From: Methanoregula sp. UBA64
GTDB lineage: Archaea > Halobacteriota > Methanomicrobia > Methanomicrobiales > Methanospirillaceae
DNA length: 64,000 nucleotides
Assembly: GCF_002502735.1 (NCBI RefSeq)
Contig: NZ_DAQC01000001.1
Location: 1,185,212-1,249,211, forward strand
Reading direction: 5' to 3'
The translations under genes and the position numbers were made by a program. Positions within the stretch are counted from its first letter, which is position 1. Each line of letters begins with the position of its first letter. The notes beneath the pieces are model-generated. The model saw nothing but the letters and a program-made list of their open reading frames with translations, was not told where the DNA came from and ran no database searches. Of this stretch, positions 16,083-24,492 are shown one piece after another.

Positions 16083-16586
16083 ATGGCAGACTTCGCACCA
16101 AACAGTGCAGTAAAGAGTGCGGTCCGCAAACTCGCGGCACCGCTTGCGGATGTGGACGCGTTCAACACGCTTGTCCAGTCCGTCATCACGAACAACCCGT
16201 TCGGATGTGTATCGTATATGAACTCGGGCGCCAACCACCCGCCCGTAGAGAAGTCAAAGGAGAACTACACGGCAAAATTCGTGTACCAGGATGAGGACGC
16301 AAAAAAGATCGGCAGCGGCTCGGAGAGCTACCGCACGGTCGCCGGCTACAAGGCCGGCATCGCAGCAGTCCTTGCAAATTCCGCCAATGTCACGGCGCAC
16401 GGGGGCAACCCGGCCCATGATTCGGACGGAGACCTGTTCTCCGCGACGCTCAAATGCCATGCGGCAAACGGGGAGATCTTCCTCGTGACATTTGCCCGGG
16501 AGAAGGTCTCGCTCTCGTCCTACGAAGACGAGTCCATCCGGACCGTCATCGAGACCTGGGCAGACGGTATCCCGGCCCTTGCATGA
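16083..16586 (+). CDS. Cytosolic protein of unknown function
   Basis: 167 residues from the ATG at 16083, chosen because GGAAGTG lies just before it; an in-frame ATG 60 bases upstream has no such site. Compact alpha/beta sequence, no signal peptide or membrane helix, no Cys-rich motif. Pattern of a folded single domain (GCVSYMNSGANHP, then FVYQDED, then LFSATLKCHAANGEIFLVTF) but I cannot place it. The next small membrane gene overlaps its stop codon (ATGA), so the pair is probably co-translated. Confidence 0.65.
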   Translation: MADFAPNSAVKSAVRKLAAPLADVDAFNTLVQSVITNNPFGCVSYMNSGANHPPVEKSKENYTAKFVYQDEDAKKIGSGSESYRTVAGYKAGIAAVLANSANVTAHGGNPAHDSDGDLFSATLKCHAANGEIFLVTFAREKVSLSSYEDESIRTVIETWADGIPALA

Positions 16587-16729
16587 GGCGATCCGTTATG
16601 GACAACGAGATGATCCTGGCCGGTGCCTTCCTCGGCACCGGCCTCCTTGCCTACGTGGTAATCCCGGGCCTGCTGGTCATGTGGGACCGGGTCCTCGACC
16701 ACATGGAGACAAACGAAGAAAAGAAGTAA
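16583..16729 (+). CDS. Small single-pass membrane protein
   Basis: 48 residues from the ATG overlapping the previous stop, or 43 from the second ATG at 16598. One membrane helix (ILAGAFLGTGLLAYVVIPGLLVMW) and a charged C-terminus. Its overlap with the upstream gene and tidy layout argue that it is real. Function unknown; perhaps it anchors the upstream protein. Confidence 0.55.
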   Translation: MRRSVMDNEMILAGAFLGTGLLAYVVIPGLLVMWDRVLDHMETNEEKK

Positions 16730-16838
16730 GAACAACCGCCGGCGGGGGAGGTTTCCCTGCCGGCCCCCGTTTTAGGACGCTCCGTGTAGTTCCTAAAAAA
16801 GCAAACCCATAATAGGAAGCATTGATAACAGAACCGCC

Positions 16839-17936
16839 ATGAAGCGCTGTATTCCAGTCCTGATAGTAGTATTCCTTGTAATTCTGGTCCTGTCTGCCGG
16901 CTGTACCGATTCCGCACCGCCGGCATCCGGCGGATCGTCTGCCACCGGTACGGGTAAAGGCGGCATGAGCGTGAACGTCAGCGCAATGGACAGCGTCCTT
17001 GCCTCCACGTATCTCCAGATGCCCGACCTCAACATGACCTTTATCGATTTCGACATCACCAACCCCTCGGACACCGCCCGCACGGTCACCGTGGAATCGG
17101 AGATCCAGGGGTATACCGAGAAAGCGATCAACACCGTCGAAGTTCCTGCCCACGGGAACATAACGGTCGGGCAGACCCCGCAGCTTCGCACAAGCGCCAT
17201 CCCCGCGGAAATGACCTCCGCAACGCTCCACTACAAGGTCGCCCTTTCTGACGGGACCAGCATCGACGAGCAGACCGAGCCCGTCAAGATCTATGCAAAG
17301 GATACCATGGTCTGGTCTATTTACGATGGCGCGGAATGGAACGACATGACTCCGTACATTGCCGCGTGGGTAACCCCGCATGCTGCCGATATCGACCCGC
17401 TCGTGCGCAAGGCTGCCAACTACAATGCCGGGAAATCGATGACCGGGTACCAGTGCGGCGACACCTGCACGGATGCAGAATGGGAAGCCGACACCAATGC
17501 CCAGGTAAAGGCGATCTTTACCGCGCTCAAGAACGATTACCAGATCACTTACGTCAACTCGCCCCTTGCCTACGGGCGGGAGACCGAAGCCTCGCAAAGG
17601 GTCCGGCTGCCGGCAGAGTCCATCTCCTCGAAATCGGCCAACTGTATCGACGGCACCGTCCTGTATGCCTCGGCCTTTGAATCCATTGGCATAAACCCCC
17701 ACATCATCGTCCTCCCCACCCATGCGTTCGTCTGTTACGACACCAAACCCAATGCTGCCGGCCAGATGGCCTGCCTTGAGACCACGATGACCGGGTCTTC
17801 GACATTCGAGGAAGCAGCCGCGTACGGGGACCAGGAGTACCAGACGGAGATAACAAACGGGAACTTCAAGTCCGGTAACTCCCAGGACCTGTCCGTTGCC
17901 GAGTTAAGGAAAATCGGCATCCTCCCGATGCAGTAA
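16839..17936 (+). CDS. Transglutaminase-like domain lipoprotein
   Basis: 365 residues. Lipoprotein signal peptide (VLIVVFLVILVLSAGC, Cys at residue 22), a Gly/Ser/Thr linker, a beta-rich domain to about residue 150, then a papain-like/transglutaminase core: catalytic Cys in SANCIDGTVLYAS near residue 270 and His in LPTHAFVCYD near 293. The D/N of the triad is probably within the following segment. It should sit on the outer membrane face and act on envelope proteins or peptides, as a protease or cross-linking enzyme; substrate unknown. Confidence 0.75.
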   Translation: MKRCIPVLIVVFLVILVLSAGCTDSAPPASGGSSATGTGKGGMSVNVSAMDSVLASTYLQMPDLNMTFIDFDITNPSDTARTVTVESEIQGYTEKAINTVEVPAHGNITVGQTPQLRTSAIPAEMTSATLHYKVALSDGTSIDEQTEPVKIYAKDTMVWSIYDGAEWNDMTPYIAAWVTPHAADIDPLVRKAANYNAGKSMTGYQCGDTCTDAEWEADTNAQVKAIFTALKNDYQITYVNSPLAYGRETEASQRVRLPAESISSKSANCIDGTVLYASAFESIGINPHIIVLPTHAFVCYDTKPNAAGQMACLETTMTGSSTFEEAAAYGDQEYQTEITNGNFKSGNSQDLSVAELRKIGILPMQ

Positions 17937-18088
17937 AACGAAAGACCGGGCAGACAAAAAACTGCCCGTTTTTCGCAAACCCCGAATTTTTTTTATAGCC
18001 TTGTGCCGGTACGGAAAAGAAACGAGCCTGCCCGCACAGGATCAACTAAAAAAAGAAACCTTTTACCCGGTAAAAGGAGAGGCCGGGA

Positions 18089-19090
18089 TCAGAACCAGCT
18101 TTCGAGCGTCTTTTGCCCGGCCTTTGTCGAGTACCGTTCAAGCGCGGCATCGACCCGCTCCGGGGCAAACTCGTACCCGTCGCAGAGCATCCGTTTGATC
18201 CCTTCAACGCTCGGGTGGCCCCAGGCAAGGGAGTATTCGGTCGTCACCGGGGGCCGGAGGAAAAAGTCCATCACCGGCGCCGGGTCAAAGCCCGGGCACT
18301 TCTCGGCAAGCTTTGCTGCAAACTCCCCGTTTCTTACGATCTTCAACGCGGTCTTTGCCCCGACACCGGCCGCCCCCGGGTTAAAATCGGTCCCGACAAG
18401 GACCCCGATCTCCACGAGCTGTTCCCGGGTAAGCGAGAGGCCGGCGAGCACCTCGGGGAGTGCCACCCGCTCCGGGTTTACCGTCACGACCCGGCCCCGG
18501 ATCTTGCGCTTCCCGCTCACGGTCAGGTTCCGCATCAGGAGCGGTGCGCCAAAAAGGAGCGTATCGTAGTCCTGCGAGACCGCAAACCGGGCATCCCCCC
18601 GCTGCACCATGAATGCCGCCTGTGCCTCGCCTTCCGAGGGAGCCTGCACGTACGGGATCCCTAACAGATCGAGGAGCTCTTTAGAGGTCGCGATGATCGT
18701 CTCGTCCACCCGGGTCGCCGACCGGGCCTGCTTGTATGCCTCCTCATCGTCGCCCCGTTCGACTGCTGCCTTGTACTTCGCCCCGGCCTCGTCGCGGAGC
18801 TTTTTACGCTCTGCGTTCGTCTCCTGCTTGAGCTCGGGCGGTTTCCCGTCAAAGACAAAGACCGGCTTGATCCCTTTCTCAAGGAAGTTGACCATCCGGA
18901 ACAGGATACCCGAGAGGTGCGAGGTTACACGGCCTTTGGAATCCATCAGCGGCGTCCCGTCCGGCTGCCGGATGATGGTTAAGAACTGGTAGAGCGTGTT
19001 ATTCGCATCGACCGCTGCCACTCCCGAGAGCCCTTCCCAGGAGACCGGGGTTTTGTAATCGGCGATGATATCCCGCAGTGCGACACCCAT
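18089..19090 (-). CDS. fen: Flap endonuclease 1
   Basis: 333 residues, full length for archaeal FEN-1. It removes 5' flaps in lagging-strand maturation and long-patch repair. Visible active-site blocks: VDANNTLYQF near the start, FVFDGKPPELK near residue 78, the acidic SEGEAQAAFM near 155, SQDYDTLLFG near 173 and GTDFNPG near 229. The C-terminus ends in QKTLESWF, a PCNA-binding PIP box. A small two-helix membrane/coiled-coil gene lies 41 bases upstream on the same strand; any link is unclear. Confidence 0.97.
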   Translation of the reverse strand: MGVALRDIIADYKTPVSWEGLSGVAAVDANNTLYQFLTIIRQPDGTPLMDSKGRVTSHLSGILFRMVNFLEKGIKPVFVFDGKPPELKQETNAERKKLRDEAGAKYKAAVERGDDEEAYKQARSATRVDETIIATSKELLDLLGIPYVQAPSEGEAQAAFMVQRGDARFAVSQDYDTLLFGAPLLMRNLTVSGKRKIRGRVVTVNPERVALPEVLAGLSLTREQLVEIGVLVGTDFNPGAAGVGAKTALKIVRNGEFAAKLAEKCPGFDPAPVMDFFLRPPVTTEYSLAWGHPSVEGIKRMLCDGYEFAPERVDAALERYSTKAGQKTLESWF

Positions 19091-19131
19091 GGCACGTCAC
19101 TCTTCCTTATAGGTTTGTGCTCCCCGCACGC

Positions 19132-19446
19132 TTATTTGTAGGCCCGTTTGGAGAGTTCGGTCACCAGGTCTTCGAGTTTTGCCGTGGTCTTATCGTATTT
19201 CTCTGTCATATTGCCGGAGATCTCCTCGAGGTTCGTGCGCAGCATCCGCTCCCGGGTGATCACGTTCTTTTCAAGGTTTCTCACCTTGATCTCCAATGAG
19301 AGGAAGAGCCCGCCAAGCGAGAGCGCCATGAGGGCGGCGGCGACTGCGATGATGATGTCCTGCCAGAACCGGAGGATCAGGACGAGGGTGGAGACGACCA
19401 TGACGGCCGTAAGGATAATATCGGGGAGATACTCGGGAATGTCCAT
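19132..19446 (-). CDS. Small membrane protein with coiled coil
   Basis: 104 residues: two membrane helices (about 9-26 and 28-52) then a charged helical region (EIKVRNLEKNVITRERMLRT onward) predicted to be a coiled coil in the cytosol. Not a family I can name. It lies directly upstream of fen and divergent from the presenilin-like protease gene. Confidence 0.6.
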   Translation of the reverse strand: MDIPEYLPDIILTAVMVVSTLVLILRFWQDIIIAVAAALMALSLGGLFLSLEIKVRNLEKNVITRERMLRTNLEEISGNMTEKYDKTTAKLEDLVTELSKRAYK

Positions 19447-19510
19447 GCTTTTAGATGATGAGAGCGCACATCATTAAGTTAACTCTCTCACCTTCAGGAG
19501 CACGTACTTC

Positions 19511-20491
19511 ATGGACACGACACTTGCCCGCTTCAGGGACGCCCTGCCCGTCCTTGTCATGCCGATCTTTCTTATCATCGTGGAACTCGGCGCCCTCCTC
19601 CTTGCCTTCCCGGTCCAGTCCGCGGGCCTCGTTGCCTTCGAGGACCCGGAATCGGTAGCAAACCCGTTTATCTTCCTTGCGATCATCCTCGGGTTTACCA
19701 TCGTCCTTCTGGTGCTGATCAAATATGCCCTAAAAAAGCTGATCGCCGCCATCATCGGCGTTGCCATCTTCTTTACGTTCTGCTTTGTCTTTGCCGCCAT
19801 TGTATACGGCCTTGCAAACATCAGCACCACGGGGACCGGCGCCTGGTGGGAGGATATCGTGCCGGCGGTTCTCGTGTACTCGACAACCGCTGAAACCCTC
19901 CTTGCAACCGGTCTCGTGCTCGGGCTCTCCGTGGCTGCCACCCTGCTCCTGTACAAGTACCCCGAGTGGTACGTGATCGACCTGCTGGGACTCCTCCTTG
20001 CCGCCGGCGTTGCCGCGATCTTCGGGGCATCGCTCGATGTGCTGCCGGTCCTCCTCCTCCTCGCAATCCTCGCAGTCTACGATGCGATCTCGGTATACAA
20101 GACCAAGCACATGCTCACCCTTGCCGAGGGAGTGATGGACTTAAAAACGCCGATCCTCTTTGTGATCCCCAAAAAGCGCGACTACTCGTTTATCAAAGAA
20201 GGGATCGGGAAGATTGAGGAAGGCACCGAGCGTTCCGCCTTTATCATCGGCATGGGCGACCTCATCATGCCCGCGATCCTCGTGGTATCTGCCGCGATCT
20301 TCACCCACGGGACAAAATATTTCGGCCTTTTTAACCTGCCGGCGCTCGGGGCAATTATCGGCTCGGTCTGCGGCCTTGTCATCCTGCTTCACTTCGTGAT
20401 GTCGGGAAAGCCGCAGGCCGGCCTGCCCCCGTTAAATGGCGGGACGATCCTCGGGTTTCTCATCGGCTGGGCTCTCATCGGCTTTGCGTGA
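19511..20491 (+). CDS. Presenilin-like intramembrane aspartyl protease
   Basis: 326 residues with about nine membrane helices. The two catalytic motifs of presenilin/signal-peptide-peptidase homologues are present: YDAIS near residue 192 (AVYDAISVYKTKH) and GMGD near residue 249 (IIGMGDLIMP), with the PAL-like loop in the LPPLNGG segment near the C-terminus. It cuts membrane helices, typically remnant signal peptides or membrane regulators. The gene converges on the NOG1-like GTPase gene, and their 3' ends overlap by about 60 bases. Confidence 0.88.
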   Translation: MDTTLARFRDALPVLVMPIFLIIVELGALLLAFPVQSAGLVAFEDPESVANPFIFLAIILGFTIVLLVLIKYALKKLIAAIIGVAIFFTFCFVFAAIVYGLANISTTGTGAWWEDIVPAVLVYSTTAETLLATGLVLGLSVAATLLLYKYPEWYVIDLLGLLLAAGVAAIFGASLDVLPVLLLLAILAVYDAISVYKTKHMLTLAEGVMDLKTPILFVIPKKRDYSFIKEGIGKIEEGTERSAFIIGMGDLIMPAILVVSAAIFTHGTKYFGLFNLPALGAIIGSVCGLVILLHFVMSGKPQAGLPPLNGGTILGFLIGWALIGFA

Positions 20492-21409
20492 GGATTCCCA
20501 GTCCTTTTTGTGGGAGAGGAGCTCGGCGAGCACCTCGTCCACCCCGTCTTTTGTCTCCGTTGACATGGAGCGGTAGCCTTCCGCAACCGTAAGGTCGGAC
20601 TTGTTTGCCACGACAATCACCGGAACGCTGACCATGCCCTTTACCTCGTCGAGCAGCCGCAGCTGCATCTCCATGGGGTACCCGCAGTGCTCGGAGGGGT
20701 CGAGGACATAGAGGATCACGCTTGCCACGTTCATCATTGCGGAGAGCGCCTGCCGTTCGATGGGGTTTCTCTCTTCGGAGGGGCGGTCGAGGATACCCGG
20801 GGTATCGACGAACTGGACCCGTTCCCTGCCGGTCTGGCGGAGTCCTACGATCACGCCCTTTGTCGTGAACGGATAGGACGCAATCTCGGGCGTTGCCGTG
20901 GAGACCAGCCGGATAAAGGAGGACTTGCCGACGTTCGGATATCCCGCAATCACGACCGTAAATGCATCCTCGACATGGGGCAGCTTGCGGAGGGTATTCC
21001 TGACCTCGTTTAAGAAGTGCAGGTCATCGTCGATCTGGTGGACCATGGAGGCAAGCCGCGCCACCGCACGTTTCCGGTACACCATGGTATCGGCTGCTTT
21101 CCGTGTCTGGACCGCGATCTCGTGGCCTACCATCTTCGTGTGCTTTGCCGCCCAGCCGACCGCCCCGAGGGACTGCTTGATCTTATCGACCCCGTAGAGG
21201 ATATCGGCCATCTCCCGGTAAAAGGGCGGGATCTTTTCAAACTCAGGGAATCCCCGGATGATGTAGACCAGCCGGTCGTGGATTGCCGCGCCGACGGCTC
21301 TTACAAACTCTTCGTTAGCCCGATCCTTGTTTGTCTTCTCTTTACGCTTTTTTGCTGCACGGCGAAAGCTCCGGTCAAGGATCTCATCTGCTGTGGGCAC
21401 TGTCGGCAT
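20432..21409 (-). CDS. NOG1-like (OBG-family) GTPase
   Basis: About 325 residues from the ATG at 21409; the open frame extends further but that part lies in the promoter region. An N-terminal helical bundle (about 1-150) precedes a G domain: GYPNVGKSS (G1), DTPG (G3) and NKSD (G4). The arrangement matches archaeal and eukaryotic NOG1, which binds the 50S/60S ribosomal subunit during assembly. A C-terminal acidic tail ends the protein. Divergent from the HTH-CBS regulator with a 61-base gap. Confidence 0.85.
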   Translation of the reverse strand: MPTVPTADEILDRSFRRAAKKRKEKTNKDRANEEFVRAVGAAIHDRLVYIIRGFPEFEKIPPFYREMADILYGVDKIKQSLGAVGWAAKHTKMVGHEIAVQTRKAADTMVYRKRAVARLASMVHQIDDDLHFLNEVRNTLRKLPHVEDAFTVVIAGYPNVGKSSFIRLVSTATPEIASYPFTTKGVIVGLRQTGRERVQFVDTPGILDRPSEERNPIERQALSAMMNVASVILYVLDPSEHCGYPMEMQLRLLDEVKGMVSVPVIVVANKSDLTVAEGYRSMSTETKDGVDEVLAELLSHKKDWESSRKADESPADEKPEDRPAI

Positions 21410-21435
21410 CCGTTCGAATTCCACAAAACTCCAAC

Positions 21436-21443
21436 CTATATAT
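21436..21443 (+). promoter_or_regulatory. TATA box of the HTH-CBS regulator gene
   Basis: CTATATAT lies about 28-35 bases before the ATG at 21471, so the transcript is probably leaderless or nearly so. No Shine-Dalgarno precedes the ATG, which agrees. Confidence 0.5.
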
Positions 21444-21470
21444 CCATAGACAGTTATACGTCTTATCGTT

Positions 21471-22349
21471 ATGGAGCTCTCGCTCATCCAGAAGGATATC
21501 TTAATCACGCTCATTACCCTCTATCACCAGCAGTCGCATTCCATCAAAGGCGAGGAGATTGCCGATATGATCATGCGCAACCCGGGTACTGTGCGCAACC
21601 AGATGCAGTCCTTAAAGGCGATCGGCCTTGTGGATGGCGTGCCCGGGCCAAAGGGCGGGTATATCCCTACGGAACTGGCGTACAAGGAGCTCAACTTAAA
21701 TGTCTCGGGCGGGGACTACGATGTCCCGATCAGCCGCGATGGCGTGGAGGTCAAAGGCGTGCACGTGCAGGAGGTGGACTTTACCACCCTCTGCCACCCG
21801 GACATCTGCCATGCGGTAATCAAGCTCGTGGGCAGCTCGAAGATCTTCGACATTGGCGACAAGATTACGATCGGGCCGACCCCGGTGAACAAACTGCTGA
21901 TTCGGGGCGAGGTCTTTGGGAAAGACGAGGTCAAGCAGTCGCTTCTCATTGCCACGTCCGAGATGATCTCGCTCCCCAAGCAGCCGATCAAGGCCTACAT
22001 GAGTACGCCGCTCTTATCGCTTGCAAGCACATCGACACTCCGCGATGCGGTAGCCCTCTTTACCCGGGAGCATATCCATGGCGCACCGGTGATTGACGGG
22101 GAACACCTTGCAGGGATTGTCACGATGAGCGATATCACAAAAGCCCTCGACCAGGACCTGCCCTTAAAGACCCCGGTCTCAAAGGTGATGACAAAGGAGG
22201 TTGTCGAGGCTCCGTCCGACATCAAGCTCTTTGAGGTGGTCCGGCGGTTCAAGGAACGCGAGATCGGGCGGTTGATCGTGACCGAGAACAATAAACCGGT
22301 CGGGATCCTCACCCAGTCCGATGTTATCCGGGTCATCCCCTCGCTCTGA
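21471..22349 (+). CDS. Winged-helix transcriptional regulator with paired CBS domains
   Basis: 292 residues. A winged helix-turn-helix (about 1-70; IKGEEIADMIMRNPGTVRNQMQSL) is followed by a linker domain to about residue 165, then two CBS motifs: IKAYMSTPLLSLASTSTLRDAV and VSKVMTKEVVEAPSDIKLFEVV. CBS pairs bind adenosyl ligands such as AMP, ATP or SAM, so this should couple gene control to energy or methyl status. The type is widespread in methanogens. Target genes are unknown. Confidence 0.88.
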   Translation: MELSLIQKDILITLITLYHQQSHSIKGEEIADMIMRNPGTVRNQMQSLKAIGLVDGVPGPKGGYIPTELAYKELNLNVSGGDYDVPISRDGVEVKGVHVQEVDFTTLCHPDICHAVIKLVGSSKIFDIGDKITIGPTPVNKLLIRGEVFGKDEVKQSLLIATSEMISLPKQPIKAYMSTPLLSLASTSTLRDAVALFTREHIHGAPVIDGEHLAGIVTMSDITKALDQDLPLKTPVSKVMTKEVVEAPSDIKLFEVVRRFKEREIGRLIVTENNKPVGILTQSDVIRVIPSL

Positions 22350-22500
22350 GTGTGAGGCATCGGCAACGACCGGATAATTTCCCTTTTTTCCCCGGCAGTA
22401 CGGAAAAATAACCAGAATTGCCGGTTGGATTCAGAAAAGCGCCTTTCCTGCCCCGCCATTTCAGAACAATTTAAATAGTAACAGGGCTGTATTTTTTTTC

Positions 22501-22755
22501 ATGACTCGTACGTTTGCCCGCAGTCTTTCGCGGAAAAAGATCATGAGCAACGATGGAAAGCTCGTCGGTGTGCTCAAGAACCTCCGGGTCGATTTCGATT
22601 CGGGGCAGGTCCTCGATTTAATCATCCACCCGGACCAGTCCTTTGTGACCGACGGGTATGCATTAGAAGACGGCAACCTGCTTGTCGTTCCCTTTGAGGC
22701 AGTAAAGGACATCAAGGACTATATCGTCGTCGACCGTTACCTTGCCCGGAGATAG
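22501..22755 (+). CDS. PRC-barrel domain protein
   Basis: 84 residues forming one PRC-barrel: SRKKIMSNDGKLVGVLKNLRVD then the strands up to PFEAVKDIKDYIVVD. Such small archaeal PRC-barrel proteins act in RNA processing or, in some lineages, cell division. TTTAAATA at about 22469-22476 is a TATA box for it. Its 3' end overlaps the convergent phosphatase gene by about 19 bases. Confidence 0.85.
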   Translation: MTRTFARSLSRKKIMSNDGKLVGVLKNLRVDFDSGQVLDLIIHPDQSFVTDGYALEDGNLLVVPFEAVKDIKDYIVVDRYLARR

Positions 22756-23435
22756 GGCCGATACTTTTTTACGGCTTGTACAAAGCCGGTTCCATACCCC
22801 GCGTCCATCACGTCAGAGGCGGCCTTTTTTGTTTCGGGATGGGCATTTGCAACCGTGACCCCTTTACCGGCAGCAGCGATCATGCCGGCGTCGTTAATCC
22901 CGTCGCCGATGGCAAAAAAGTCTTTTGGGGAGAGCTCCAGGTCGCGGGCAAGGAGGGAAAGGGTCGTTCCCTTGCTGACGCCTTCAGACTGGAGGTGGAT
23001 GGCAAACCCGGTGTCGATCACCTGGACCGGCTGGCCGGCGAGTACTTCTTTTACTTCGTCTGCCGGCACCGTGCGGGCAAAGGCAAGGTCCGCGAACCGG
23101 TACGCGAGGTTGTAGTACTCCAGGGAAATGCCCTTCTTTTTGAAATGCGCTTCTACCGTTTCAAGGGCCCTGCGGCAGACCGCCTGGTCGCCGATAACAT
23201 GGATTTCGCCGGAGTACCCGATACGGTACACCCCCCCGTTCTCGGCAATGAACGTGCCTTTCGTGCCCGCCATTTTGCAGAGGGCGTCCATGAAACAGGA
23301 GGTATTCCCGCTTGCAAGGACGACCTCGATGCCGTCCTGTGCAAGCTCCTGGAGACCTGCCAGAGCTTCCGGGTCGATTCTCCGGGCTGGATCCGTTATT
23401 GTCCCGTCAATATCCGTAACAAGCGCACTTAACAC
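22737..23435 (-). CDS. Phosphoglycolate phosphatase (archaeal HAD type)
   Basis: 232 residues, HAD superfamily with C2 cap. Motif I DIDGTITD is near residue 8, motif II ASGNTS near 42, motif III Lys in SKGTTLS near 155 and motif IV GDGINDAGM near 175. Closest in character to the archaeal phosphoglycolate phosphatase (TA0175) and sucrose-phosphate-phosphatase-like group. It removes 2-phosphoglycolate, for instance from DNA-end repair. Its start overlaps the 3' end of radA by 7 bases, so the two are co-transcribed. Confidence 0.85.
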   Translation of the reverse strand: MLSALVTDIDGTITDPARRIDPEALAGLQELAQDGIEVVLASGNTSCFMDALCKMAGTKGTFIAENGGVYRIGYSGEIHVIGDQAVCRRALETVEAHFKKKGISLEYYNLAYRFADLAFARTVPADEVKEVLAGQPVQVIDTGFAIHLQSEGVSKGTTLSLLARDLELSPKDFFAIGDGINDAGMIAAAGKGVTVANAHPETKKAASDVMDAGYGTGFVQAVKKYRPYLRAR

Positions 23436-24406
23436 GGTTTAAGTCCCGCCTCTTCGACCATGAACGGAGCCTCTCCCTCGGGAAGGTTCGGGCTGTCCAC
23501 GAGCCGGGCAATCCGTTTGCCTGCCTTGCTCTTACGCAGGTAGATACGGAAGGTTGCAGTGTGGCCCACGATGTTTCCCCCGATGGGCTTTGTCGGGTCG
23601 CCGAAGAAGACTGCGGGGTTGGACATGACCTGGTTTGTTACAAGGCCGACCGCGTTGTGCTCGTCGATGAGCTTGAAGAGGTCGTGCATGTGCCGGTTGA
23701 GCTTCTGCTGCCGTGCGGCGAGCGTGCCACGGCCGGCGTACTCGGCACGGAAGTGGGCGGTGAGCGAGTCGATGATAAAGAGTTTCACCGGCTTGTCGGT
23801 CTCTTTGAGCTCGTTTGCAAGATCGCGGGAGTTCTCGACGAGGAGCATCTGGTGGTCCGAGGTGTGGGCCCGGGCAATGTGGATATTGTCAAGGAACGTC
23901 TGGGTATCCGGGACACCGTCTATCCCAAGGCCGGCAACCATCTGTTCGATACGCTCGGGACGGAACGTGTTCTCGGTATCGATGTAGATCACGCTGCCGT
24001 TCATGCCGCCCTGTTCCTCGGGCAGCTGGACGTTGACTGCCAGCTGGTGGACGATCTGGCTTTTACCGGAACCGAATTCACCGTAGAGTTCGGTGATTGC
24101 CTGCGTCTCAAGGCCGCCACCGAGAAGTGCATCTACTTCGGGTACGCGGAACGAGAGCTTTTTGATCTCCTTCCTCTGCTCGAAGATGTCTTTTCCGGTC
24201 CTGAAACCACCGATATCTGCGGCCTCGCGGGCGGCTTTTATGATCTTCTTTGCCGTGGACTCGGAGATCTCGGTGATCTCGGAGAGCTCGGCAGGCGAGG
24301 CGGTTGCAATGCTCTCGACCGAAAGGTATCCTGCTTCGCGCAGCTTGTCAGCGGTGGACGGCCCGACTCCGGGCAGATCCTCTATATCCAGTGGTTTGTC
24401 AGCCAT
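23429..24406 (-). CDS. radA: DNA repair and recombination protein RadA
   Basis: 325 residues, full-length archaeal RadA recombinase. N-terminal helix-hairpin-helix domain (DLPGVGPSTADKLREAGY), then the ATPase core: Walker A GEFGSGKSQ near residue 110 and Walker B LFIIDSLTAHFR near 215; DNA-binding loops follow (QVMSNPAVFFGDPTKPIGGN). It forms filaments on single-stranded DNA and drives strand exchange. It lies downstream of the RPA gene on the same strand. Confidence 0.98.
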   Translation of the reverse strand: MADKPLDIEDLPGVGPSTADKLREAGYLSVESIATASPAELSEITEISESTAKKIIKAAREAADIGGFRTGKDIFEQRKEIKKLSFRVPEVDALLGGGLETQAITELYGEFGSGKSQIVHQLAVNVQLPEEQGGMNGSVIYIDTENTFRPERIEQMVAGLGIDGVPDTQTFLDNIHIARAHTSDHQMLLVENSRDLANELKETDKPVKLFIIDSLTAHFRAEYAGRGTLAARQQKLNRHMHDLFKLIDEHNAVGLVTNQVMSNPAVFFGDPTKPIGGNIVGHTATFRIYLRKSKAGKRIARLVDSPNLPEGEAPFMVEEAGLKPC

Positions 24407-24449
24407 TTCTTGTTACATCTCCTATGGCACAACACCATTTTAATTCTCG

Positions 24450-24457
24450 CTATATAA
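24450..24457 (-). promoter_or_regulatory. TATA box before radA
   Basis: On the minus strand TTATATAG lies about 45 bases before the radA ATG at 24406, in the short gap after the RPA gene, giving radA its own promoter besides any read-through. Confidence 0.5.
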
Positions 24458-24492
24458 CCCGGGGCCCTGCGGGGGGTGAAAGTGAAAAAGTA

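Noticed and set aside
18001..18088. A small gene after the transglutaminase-like gene
   Set aside because: Only short frames; the T-rich stretch at about 17988-17997 is better read as a terminator.
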